A model generated the notes under the pieces. It saw nothing but the letters and a program-made list of their open reading frames with translations, did no database searches and was not told the DNA's origin. A stretch of DNA of 64,000 nt, from the NCBI RefSeq assembly GCF_004217285.1, contig NZ_SHKS01000001.1, forward strand, positions 503,195 through 567,194, read 5' to 3'. How positions within the stretch are numbered: the stretch's first letter is position 1; every line of letters starts with the position of its first letter. Of this stretch, positions 26,910 through 34,782 are shown in pieces. A program made the translations under genes and the position numbers. The stretch comes from Streptomyces sp. BK239 (GTDB taxonomy: Bacteria > Actinomycetota > Actinomycetes > Streptomycetales > Streptomycetaceae).

Positions 26910-28346
26910 TCACCGCACCCCGCGCGGCAGGCGCAGGCTCAGCAGCCCGGTCAGGACGATCGCGGCGAGCTGGACGGCCAGCGTCACCAGCATCGCGTCG
27001 CGCATCCCCCATCCCGGCGCCAGGGACAGGAACAGCGTGCCCAGCGTGGCCACGCCCAGGGCCAGCGAGGCCTGCTGCGTCGTCACCATCACACCGCTGC
27101 CGACGCCCGCACGGTCCGGCGGCACCTCGGACATCACGATCCGCATGACCACCGGCAACTGCAGCGCCTGCCCCGCACCCGCCACCGCCGTGCCCGGCAG
27201 CAGTGCCAGGAACCCCGGCTCCGGCCAGCCCTGCCACACCGCCGCCATGATCAGGCCCACGCCGGCGAACTGCGCCACCGCACCCGCCGTCACCACGCGG
27301 GCGCCGAAGCGGGCGACCAGCCGGGGCCCGGCGAGCGAGGCCGCGAAGAACGCCACCGCCATCGGCGCGAGCGCCAGCCCGGCCCGCACCGGTCCCAGCC
27401 CGGCCCCCTCCTGGAGGGCCACCGCGAGGACGAACATGAACCCGCTGAACCCGATCGTGAGCGGCGCCATGATCATCAGCCCTCGGCGCAGCGTGGTGAG
27501 CGCGAGCAGGCTCGGCGGCACCAGCGGTGTACGGCCGAGCCGGTCCGCCCGGCGCTCCACCGCGACGAAGGCGGCCGCCGCGAGCGGGGACGCGGCCAGC
27601 GACAGCCACGTCCACAGCGGCCAGCCCGCCGCCCGGCCCTCGGTGAGCGGGGCCAGCAACGTCAGCAGGGTCACGGCCAGCAGGGCCGTGCCGGGACCGT
27701 CCACCGGCTCCGGCCGCCGCGAGCGGGTCTCCGGGACGCTGCGCACGGCCAGCACCAGGCCGACGGCCACGACGGGCACGTTCACCAGGAAGACCGAGCG
27801 CCAGCCGACGCCGGCGATGTCGGCGGCGACCAGGACGCCGCCCAGGATCTGGCCCACCACCATCGACAGGCCGGCGGTCGCGCCGTACAGGCTCATCGCC
27901 CGGGCCCGCCGCGGGCCCTCGGTGGCCGCCTGGATGGTGGCCAGCACCTGCGGCACCATCGCGGCGGCCGCCGCGCCCTGCGCGCCCCGGGCGGCGACCA
28001 GCCACCAGGCGCCGGGCGCGAGTCCACAGGCCAGCGAGGTCAGACCGAAGGCGGCCATGCCGGCCAGGAAGAGCCGGCGCCGCCCGAACAGGTCGCCGAG
28101 CCGCCCGCCGAGGACGAGCAGGACGGCGTACGCCACCCCGTAGCCGGCGACGACGAGTTCGAGGACGGACTCGCTCGCGGAGAGGTCGGCGGCGAGCGAG
28201 GGGAGGGCGACGTTGACGATGAAGAAGTCGATGAGGGGGAGGGCCGCGCCCAGCAGGACGGTGAGGAGTCCCAGCGGGCCCAGCGCACGGGAATCCGCGG
28301 CCGGGGCCGACGGTGGCGCGGCTGTCGTGGTCAGAGTGTCAGTCAC
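26910..28346 (-). CDS. MFS drug/H+ antiporter (DHA2, 14-TM type)
   Basis: A 478-residue exporter with 12-14 hydrophobic segments. Visible are motif A (GGRLGDLFGRRRLFLAGM) and the DHA2 TM1 pattern LPLIDFFIVNVALPSLA. The start is uncertain: GTG at 28346 was chosen, upstream GTG 28370 is possible. Divergent from an XRE regulator across a region with repeated CCTGG boxes, which probably controls both. Substrate unknown. Confidence 0.85.
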   Translation of the reverse strand: MTDTLTTTAAPPSAPAADSRALGPLGLLTVLLGAALPLIDFFIVNVALPSLAADLSASESVLELVVAGYGVAYAVLLVLGGRLGDLFGRRRLFLAGMAAFGLTSLACGLAPGAWWLVAARGAQGAAAAAMVPQVLATIQAATEGPRRARAMSLYGATAGLSMVVGQILGGVLVAADIAGVGWRSVFLVNVPVVAVGLVLAVRSVPETRSRRPEPVDGPGTALLAVTLLTLLAPLTEGRAAGWPLWTWLSLAASPLAAAAFVAVERRADRLGRTPLVPPSLLALTTLRRGLMIMAPLTIGFSGFMFVLAVALQEGAGLGPVRAGLALAPMAVAFFAASLAGPRLVARFGARVVTAGAVAQFAGVGLIMAAVWQGWPEPGFLALLPGTAVAGAGQALQLPVVMRIVMSEVPPDRAGVGSGVMVTTQQASLALGVATLGTLFLSLAPGWGMRDAMLVTLAVQLAAIVLTGLLSLRLPRGVR

Positions 28347-28378
28347 GGGGCCGAGCCTGCTCCCGCCCACCAAAGGGG

Positions 28379-28425
28379 TACCAGAGTCTCCTTATCCTGG
28401 TAGCAGCGGTACCTGGAACCAGGAT
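28379..28425. promoter_or_regulatory. Operator cluster between divergent MFS and XRE genes
   Basis: Several nested inverted repeats share a CCTGG/CCAGG core: taccag (28379-28384) with ctggta (28397-28402), atcctggt (28394-28401) with accaggat (28418-28425), and the palindrome cctggaaccagg (28412-28423). The density of sites in 47 bp suggests cooperative binding by the XRE protein encoded alongside. Confidence 0.6.
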
Positions 28426-28448
28426 CCGCGGGGCGGCAGGCTGGAGGC

Positions 28449-29345
28449 ATGACGACGATGGTCCAGGAAGCGGCCGGACGCACGGAGGGCGGCGCGGAGA
28501 TCCGCCGCCACGAACTGGCGGCCTTCCTGCGCAGCCGCCGCGAGCGGATCACCCCGGAAGAGGTCGGCCTGCCGCGCGGCGCCCGCCGGCGCACACCCGG
28601 GCTGCGGCGCGAGGAGGTGGCCCAGCTCTCCGCGGTAGGGGTCACCTGGTACACGTGGCTCGAACAGGCCCGGGACATCCAGGTCTCCGTACAGGTCCTG
28701 GACGCCCTCGCCCGCACCCTGATGCTCGACGCGAGCGAACGCGCCCACCTCTTCCAGCTGGCCGCCGCCACCGATCCGGCGCCCACCGCGGCCTGCGAAG
28801 GGGTCAGCGACGCCCTGCGCGAGACGCTGCGCCAGTTCGAACCCCTCCCGGCCTGCGTCCAGAACAGCCGCTACGACATCCTCGCCTACAACCGCACCTA
28901 CGCCCGCCTCATGGGCGACCTCGACGCGATCCCGCCCGAGGACCGCAACTGCATGCTCCTCGTCCACACCCACCCCGACTGGCGCGCGACCGTCGTCCAC
29001 CTGGAGGAGACGATGCGGCTGATGGCCGCCAAGCTGCGCGCCGCGATGGCCGGCCACCTCACCGAGCCGGCCTGGAAGATGCTGGTCAAGCGGCTCCAGA
29101 CGGAGTCACCGGAGTTCCGCGAGAACTGGGAGCGCTACGAGGTCGTCAGCGCCCGCAGCCGGACCAAGTACTTCGTCAACCACCACGTGGGCCCGCTCAC
29201 CCTGCACCACGTCGATCTCTGGCTCCGCCCCGAACAGGGGGCGCGGATGGTGACGTTCACGCCGGCGGACGAGGAGTCGAGGCGGCGGCTGGAGCTGCTG
29301 CACGAGATCGCCTGCCGCGAGGCGCCCGCCGTGCCGGCGGCGTGA
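28449..29345 (+). CDS. XRE-family regulator with MmyB-like ligand-binding domain
   Basis: A 298-residue transcription factor. An N-terminal helix-turn-helix (about 20-90) contains the subfamily signature RRTPGLRREEVAQLSAVGVTWYTWLEQ. The C-terminal PAS-like MmyB domain follows (YDILAYNRTYARLMGDLD; NHHVGPLTLHHVDLWL), which in relatives binds fatty acids. Divergent from a DHA2 exporter, its likely target. ATG at 28449; no strong Shine-Dalgarno. Confidence 0.9.
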   Translation: MTTMVQEAAGRTEGGAEIRRHELAAFLRSRRERITPEEVGLPRGARRRTPGLRREEVAQLSAVGVTWYTWLEQARDIQVSVQVLDALARTLMLDASERAHLFQLAAATDPAPTAACEGVSDALRETLRQFEPLPACVQNSRYDILAYNRTYARLMGDLDAIPPEDRNCMLLVHTHPDWRATVVHLEETMRLMAAKLRAAMAGHLTEPAWKMLVKRLQTESPEFRENWERYEVVSARSRTKYFVNHHVGPLTLHHVDLWLRPEQGARMVTFTPADEESRRRLELLHEIACREAPAVPAA

Positions 29346-29367
29346 GCGCCGGGCCGGGCCGGTCCGC

Positions 29368-30819
29368 TCAGCGGGGGCCCGGTGCGCCCACCGCCTCCTT
29401 GATCTCCTCGGCGTCCAACTGCGCCGCGGCCCGTTCGGCGGTGCCGCGGGCCCAGGGGCCCGTGGTGGCCGCGCCGACCGTGAGGACGGCGAGCCCGCAG
29501 GCGGTCAGGACCCACCACCCCGGCGTCGCGGCGGACACGAACGCCTCCCGGTACGAGGAACTCCCGACGCCCGCCGCCAGCAGCGCGCCGACCACCGCGA
29601 CGCCGAGGGTCTGCCCCAGTTGGCGGCTGGTGGAGGCGACGGCGGCGGCGACGCCCGCCTGGGCGCGGGGCATGCCGGACACCGCCGTGTTGGTGATCGG
29701 CGCGTTGACGAATCCGAAGCCGATGCCGAACAGGGCGTACCCGAGGAACAGCGTGCCGTCGGAGGTCTCCGCGTCGAACGCGGCGAACAGCACCGCGCTC
29801 GCCGTCATCGCCGCCCCGGCGACGAGCAGCGGCAGCCGCGGTCCCGTACTGCCGACGAGCCGCCCGGACAGCGGCGCGCACAGGAACGTGGGCAGCGCCA
29901 TCGGCAGCATCCACAGACCGGCGTGCAGGGCGTCCAGACCGCGCACGTTCTGCAGGTAGAGCGTCGACAGGAACAGGAAGCCGCCGAGCGCGGCGAACGC
30001 GCTGACCGCGATCACCGTGGCCCCGGTGAACGGCGCCGACCGGAAGAACCGCAGGTCGATGAGGGGCTCCTCGCGCCGGGGCTCGTAGCGCAGCAGCCCG
30101 GCCAGGGCGGCCAGCGCGACCGCCCCGAAGGGCAGGCTGGTGGCGGCTCCGGCCGTCGGCGCCTCGATGATCGCGTACGTCAGGGAGCCGAAGAGGGCGA
30201 TGACCAGCAACTGGCCGACCGGGTCGGGGCGGCGTGCCTTGGGGGCCCGGGACTCGGGAACGAACCGCAGGGTGAGCAGCAGGGCGGCGAGGCCGACCGG
30301 CAGGTTGAGCCAGAAGATGGAGCGCCAGCCGACGGACTCCACCAGCACCCCGCCCACCAGCGGGCCCGCCGCCATCGAGATGCCGACGACAGCGCCCCAC
30401 GCGCCGATCGCGCGGGCGCGCTCGCGGGGGTCGGTGAAGGTGTTGGTGATGATCGACATGGCGACCGGGTTGAGCATCGACCCGCCGACGGCCTGCACCA
30501 TCCGCGCCGCGATCAGCAGCTCCAGGTTCGGCGCGAGGGAACAGAGCAGGGAACCGGCCGAGAACAGCACCAGGCCCGCCAGGAACACCTTCCGGCGGCC
30601 GATCCGGTCCGCGGTGGAACCCGCGAGCATCAGCAGCGCGGCCAGGACCAGCGTGTAGGCGTCGATGGTCCACTGCAGACCGGCGGTGGAGGCGTGCAGG
30701 TCGCGCTGCACGGCGGGCAGCGCCACATTGAGGACGGTGTTGTCCAGGCTCACGATCAGCAGGCTCATGCAGCAGATCGCGAGGACGAGCAGACGTCGGC
30801 GGTGGCTGAGCTCGGGCAT
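29368..30819 (-). CDS. MFS drug/H+ antiporter (EmrB/QacA type)
   Basis: A 483-residue 14-TM exporter. Visible are the TM1 motif LDNTVLNVALPAVQRDL, motif A GSTADRIGRRKVFLAGL and motif C GAVVGISMAAGPLVGG. The start at 30819 sits in a run of catgcatgcat, with no Shine-Dalgarno and a TTAGTTAGG stretch upstream, so the transcript may be leaderless. No adjacent regulator; divergent from dusB. Substrate unknown. Confidence 0.85.
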   Translation of the reverse strand: MPELSHRRRLLVLAICCMSLLIVSLDNTVLNVALPAVQRDLHASTAGLQWTIDAYTLVLAALLMLAGSTADRIGRRKVFLAGLVLFSAGSLLCSLAPNLELLIAARMVQAVGGSMLNPVAMSIITNTFTDPRERARAIGAWGAVVGISMAAGPLVGGVLVESVGWRSIFWLNLPVGLAALLLTLRFVPESRAPKARRPDPVGQLLVIALFGSLTYAIIEAPTAGAATSLPFGAVALAALAGLLRYEPRREEPLIDLRFFRSAPFTGATVIAVSAFAALGGFLFLSTLYLQNVRGLDALHAGLWMLPMALPTFLCAPLSGRLVGSTGPRLPLLVAGAAMTASAVLFAAFDAETSDGTLFLGYALFGIGFGFVNAPITNTAVSGMPRAQAGVAAAVASTSRQLGQTLGVAVVGALLAAGVGSSSYREAFVSAATPGWWVLTACGLAVLTVGAATTGPWARGTAERAAAQLDAEEIKEAVGAPGPR

Positions 30820-30884
30820 GCATGCATAGTACGCCTAACTAATGAATATCGTCGTCCCGCCATGCGGTGGGTGAGAATGGGGGG

Positions 30885-32102
30885 ATGCCCACGACCGCGC
30901 CCACCAAGAACACGACGCTGCAGATCGGCCCGCACACCGTCCGGACCCCCGTCGTGCTGGCCCCGATGGCCGGCATCACCAACGCCCCCTTCCGCACCCT
31001 GTGCAGGCACTTCGCCGAAGGCGCGGGCTTCGCCGGAGATGAAGGCTTCGCCGGAGGCGAGGCGAAGGGCGGCGACGGCGGCTTCAAGGCCCTGTTCGTG
31101 AGCGAGATGATCACCACCCGCGCGCTGGTCGAACGCAACGAGAAGACCATGCAGCTGATCCACTTCGACGCGACCGAGAAGCCGCGCTCGATCCAGCTGT
31201 ACGGCGTCGACCCCGCGACCGTCGGCAAGGCCGTCCGCATGATCGCGGAGGAGGGCCTCGCCGACCACATCGACCTCAACTTCGGCTGCCCCGTCCCCAA
31301 GGTGACCAGGAAGGGCGGCGGCTCGGCCCTGCCGTACAAGCGCCACCTGCTGCGCGCCATCCTGCGCGAGGCGGTCAGCGGCGCCGGGGACCTCCCGGTG
31401 ACGATGAAGATGCGCAAGGGCATCGACGACGACCACATCACCTACCTCGACGCCGGCCGCATCGCCGTCGAGGAGGGCGTCACCGCCATCGCCCTGCACG
31501 GCCGCACGGCCGCCCAGCACTACGGCGGCACCGCCGACTGGGAGGCCATCGCCCGGCTGAAGGAACACGTCCCGGAGATCCCCGTCCTCGGCAACGGCGA
31601 CATCTGGTCCGCCGAGGACGCGCTGCGGATGGTGCGGGAGACCGGCTGCGACGGCGTCGTCGTCGGGCGCGGCTGCCTGGGCCGGCCGTGGCTGTTCGCG
31701 GACCTCGTCGCCGCCTTCGAGGGCCGGACCGAGGACATCGCGCGGCCCTCCCTGCGCGAGGTCGCCGACGTCATGCTCCGGCACGCCGGCCTGCTCGGCG
31801 AGTGGATCGGCGACGAGTCCAAGGGCGTCGTCGACTTCCGCAAGCACGTCGCCTGGTACCTCAAGGGCTTCGCCGTCGGCTCCGAGATGCGGCGGCGGCT
31901 CGCGATCACCTCCTCGCTGGCCGAACTGCGCGCCGGGCTCGACGAACTGGACCTCGACCAGCCCTGGCCCGCCGGCGCCGACGGGCCCCGCGGCCGGACC
32001 TCCGGCAACAACCGGGTGGTGCTGCCGGACGGCTGGCTCAAGGACCCCTACGACTGTGCCGGCGTCGGCGAGGACGCGGAACTGGACACGTCCGGGGGCT
32101 GA
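30885..32102 (+). CDS. dusB: tRNA-dihydrouridine synthase (DusB type)
   Basis: A 405-residue FMN enzyme reducing uridine to dihydrouridine in tRNA. The FMN-barrel start is VVLAPMAGITNAPFR, the catalytic Cys is in NFGCPVPKVTRKGGGSAL, and the phosphate loop is GNGDIWS with GVVVGRGCLGRPW. Between CRHFAE and LFVSEM there is an unusually long Gly-rich insertion coded partly by a duplicated 18-mer (31026-31061). ATG with GGGGG upstream. Confidence 0.93.
   Translation: MPTTAPTKNTTLQIGPHTVRTPVVLAPMAGITNAPFRTLCRHFAEGAGFAGDEGFAGGEAKGGDGGFKALFVSEMITTRALVERNEKTMQLIHFDATEKPRSIQLYGVDPATVGKAVRMIAEEGLADHIDLNFGCPVPKVTRKGGGSALPYKRHLLRAILREAVSGAGDLPVTMKMRKGIDDDHITYLDAGRIAVEEGVTAIALHGRTAAQHYGGTADWEAIARLKEHVPEIPVLGNGDIWSAEDALRMVRETGCDGVVVGRGCLGRPWLFADLVAAFEGRTEDIARPSLREVADVMLRHAGLLGEWIGDESKGVVDFRKHVAWYLKGFAVGSEMRRRLAITSSLAELRAGLDELDLDQPWPAGADGPRGRTSGNNRVVLPDGWLKDPYDCAGVGEDAELDTSGG
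31026..31061 (+). repeat. Duplicated 18-mer inside dusB
   Basis: ggcttcgccggagatgaa (31026-31043) is followed directly by ggcttcgccggaggcgag (31044-31061), encoding GFAGDE GFAGGE. The repeat keeps frame and lengthens a surface loop of DusB. Confidence 0.8.
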
Positions 32103-32121
32103 CCGGCCCGGCCGCGGCCGC

Positions 32122-34167
32122 TCACTTCGTCGGATGCGGCGTCGAGCCGTACGCCGTCAGGAAGCGGTCGCGGAACGAGTCCATCCTCCACACCGGGGCG
32201 TCGGGCGCGGGCTTCAGCCCGTCCGTCCACTTCCAGCCGGCGATCTTGTCGAGCACCTTCGGGTCCTTCGCCACGATCGACACCGGCACGTCCCGCACGG
32301 AGGTGTTCCCGCTGACCCGGGTGATCGGCTGGTGGTCGCCGAGGAAGACCAGCACGGTGTCGTCGGTGCCGTAGCGCTCCAGCCACTGGGTCAGCGCGGT
32401 CACCGAGTACTCCACCGACTTGCCGTACGCCACACGCGACTTGCCGGAGTCGCTGATGATGTCGGAGGCCTTCTGACCCTTCTTCTCGATGCTGTCGAAG
32501 ACCGAACCGTCGCCGAGGTCCTTCCAGTCGACCATCTCCGGCACCGGGGCCCACGGCTGGTGGCTGGAGGTCAGGATGATCTCCGCCATCAGCGGCTTGG
32601 CGCGGTCCTTGCCGTGTTCCAGACGCTGGAACGACTCCAGGGCGTACTGGTCGGGCATGGTCGACCAGCTGAACGCGGGCCCCTGGTACCCCATCTGGAA
32701 GGCGTTGTAGACCTTGTCCAGGCCGTAGTACCGCTGCTCCGGCCAGGCCTTCTGCACACCCGGCATGATCCCGACCGTGTCCCAGGCGCCGGTCTTGCCG
32801 AACGCCTTGGTCAGGCTCAGATGGTCGCTGTTCATCACCGTGCGGTAGCGCTGCTGGTTGTCGATCCACAGCCCCGACATCGTGGTGGAGTGCCCGAGCC
32901 AGCTTCCGCCGCCGAACGTCGAGGACGTCAGCCAGCCGCTCTTGGCGCGGTAACCGGCCTTCGTCAGCGCCTGCCGGCCGGCGTCGAGGGCCCGGTCCAC
33001 ACCGGGTGAGATCTCCGGGTCCGTCAGGGCGACCCGGCCGTAGCTCTCGATGAACGTGAAGATCACGTCCTTGCCGCGCAGGTCGGGCAGCAGTTGCGCG
33101 GGGGGTGTGTTCCCGAAGGCGTCGACGCGGGTCTCCTTCTCGAAGGCCGCCTCGTCCCGCAGGGTCTTGCGCACCTCCCTGGCCTTGTCGGTCAGGGCGG
33201 TCGCGGCCCGGTCCTGGGCGATCGGCTCGCCCGTGTACTGCAGCCCGAGGGCCGAGCAGGTCATCCACACCGTGCCCGCGGCCAGCGTGGCCCGGGTCGC
33301 GGTCTGCCGGTGGTCCGCCAGCAGGTTGCCCAGCCGCACCACGGCCAGCGCCATGGAGGCGAACAGCCCCACGACCAGCAGCACCACGCCGACGGCCGCG
33401 CCGACGGCGACCGCCTCGCCCATCGAGTCGGCGACGTAGGACTGGGCGTCGTCCAGCAGCCCCCAGTCCAGGATCGGGTTGAAGGTGCGGCCGAGGTACT
33501 CGGCGTACCCCATGTCCAGCATGTTCAGCACGGTCAGCGCCGCGAGGACCACCCCGCCGGCGGCGGCGACCGCCACCCGGGGTTTGCGCGGCAGCGCCAG
33601 CAGCAGGGCCGCCGCGATGATCGCCTCGCCGGGAAGCCGCAGGAACTGGTCCGTGCGCAGCATCTGGAGCTGGTTCGGCAGCAGCAGGGCGCCGAGCACG
33701 AGCACGGCGGACAGGATCGTCGCCGTCCAGCGCAGCGCCCGCGCGGCACGCGGATGCCGGCCCCGCCAGGAACGCCAGTGCGCGAGACGGGCCAGGAAGG
33801 AGGCCGGGCGGGGCTGCCGGGAGGCGTTCTCGGTGTTCTCGGAATCTTCGGCGCTCGCTGAAGCCTCGGGGGTTTCGGCGGGCTCGGGGGTGCCGGTGGG
33901 CTCGTCGCTCTCCGGCGTTTCGGCGTTCTGCAGGTTCTCGGGTTTCCCGGGCTCGGTGTCCTGCGGGGGCTCGGGGTTCCCGGCGTCAGGCGAGGTCTCG
34001 GAGTTCCCGGCGGCCTCGGGTTCCTCGGAGGTCCCGGTGGTCTCGGGGTTCTCAGCCTTCCCGGTGGTCCCGGGCTTCTCAGTGATCCCGGGATTCTCAG
34101 CGGTCGTCCCGGGGTCCTCGGGTTCCTTCGGGTCGGGCAGGTGGCGAGAGCGTGTGGAGGCGGGCAC
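32122..34167 (-). CDS. Membrane sulfatase / LTA-synthase-like phosphotransferase
   Basis: A 681-residue protein. The first 150 residues are a Pro/Glu/Thr-rich disordered tail with many EPE/NPE/TTG repeats. About four to five membrane helices follow, then an extracellular alkaline-phosphatase-superfamily domain: DVIFTFIESYGR, a nucleophile region near WLGHSTTMSGLWID, FLGDHQPIT for metal ligands. It may transfer or hydrolyse phosphoglycerol-type groups at the cell surface. The GTG at 34167 is chosen because GGAAGGA precedes it. Convergent with dusB. Confidence 0.78.
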   Translation of the reverse strand: MPASTRSRHLPDPKEPEDPGTTAENPGITEKPGTTGKAENPETTGTSEEPEAAGNSETSPDAGNPEPPQDTEPGKPENLQNAETPESDEPTGTPEPAETPEASASAEDSENTENASRQPRPASFLARLAHWRSWRGRHPRAARALRWTATILSAVLVLGALLLPNQLQMLRTDQFLRLPGEAIIAAALLLALPRKPRVAVAAAGGVVLAALTVLNMLDMGYAEYLGRTFNPILDWGLLDDAQSYVADSMGEAVAVGAAVGVVLLVVGLFASMALAVVRLGNLLADHRQTATRATLAAGTVWMTCSALGLQYTGEPIAQDRAATALTDKAREVRKTLRDEAAFEKETRVDAFGNTPPAQLLPDLRGKDVIFTFIESYGRVALTDPEISPGVDRALDAGRQALTKAGYRAKSGWLTSSTFGGGSWLGHSTTMSGLWIDNQQRYRTVMNSDHLSLTKAFGKTGAWDTVGIMPGVQKAWPEQRYYGLDKVYNAFQMGYQGPAFSWSTMPDQYALESFQRLEHGKDRAKPLMAEIILTSSHQPWAPVPEMVDWKDLGDGSVFDSIEKKGQKASDIISDSGKSRVAYGKSVEYSVTALTQWLERYGTDDTVLVFLGDHQPITRVSGNTSVRDVPVSIVAKDPKVLDKIAGWKWTDGLKPAPDAPVWRMDSFRDRFLTAYGSTPHPTK

Positions 34168-34782
34168 CCGAGAGGTCCTTCCGTACGAAGCCGGGTGGAG
34201 CGGCGGACCCGACAGGGGGCCATGGGATCCGCCACCTTTCGTACGGCTTGCTCCAGGCCGGTGTTCACCCCGCACGGCCAGCGGCGGGCAAACACCGTGC
34301 AAACGCCCCGCCAAGTCCCCCGTGCCCCGTCCACCGCCGTGATCAGCGCCGACGGGTCCGCCGCCGAGCATGATTCCCGTCCGCACGCGACTTCGGCGCG
34401 TCGTCCGGATGGTGAAATCCGCCCGGCCGTGGCAGCGTGATTCTCGCCACCCTTGATAGGGGCAGCGCTCAGATGAGCGGATCATGAGCGGATGCACTTC
34501 CTCAAGGACTGGCACTGAGTGCCACCCTTTGATCGTTCATCGATCGAAATCAAGCGTGGCGCAAGCCGCTCAGATGAGCGTTTTGCGGGGCTCGTCGAGA
34601 GGCTTGCGTTCAAGAAGTGAAAACATAGGCTGCTCAACGCTTGCCCAGCTTTGACTTTCGATCCCGTGGCGGGCGACCGGTTACGGGCGCATGACGCGCA
34701 AGTGGACGTACCCAGAAGCCTTCGATCTGGGTATGTTCCTGGCCGTCAGGGCAGCCACCGCGTCCTCGAGGAGTCGAGACCC
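34168..34782. promoter_or_regulatory. 615-bp gene-free divergent control region
   Basis: No convincing gene lies between the LTA-synthase-like gene and ppdK. The region holds two identical 14-bp palindromes cgctcagatgagcg (34466-34479 and 34567-34580), the palindrome ggcactgagtgcc (34511-34523) and an AT-richer stretch (34524-34560, tttgatcgttcatcgatcg). It presumably carries promoters for both genes; the protein that binds is unknown. Confidence 0.6.

Noticed and set aside
25873..28005. A 710-codon open frame overlapping the MFS and TetR genes
   Set aside because: It is an out-of-phase reading of the MFS exporter and antisense to TetR, with Arg/Gly/Pro-biased composition.
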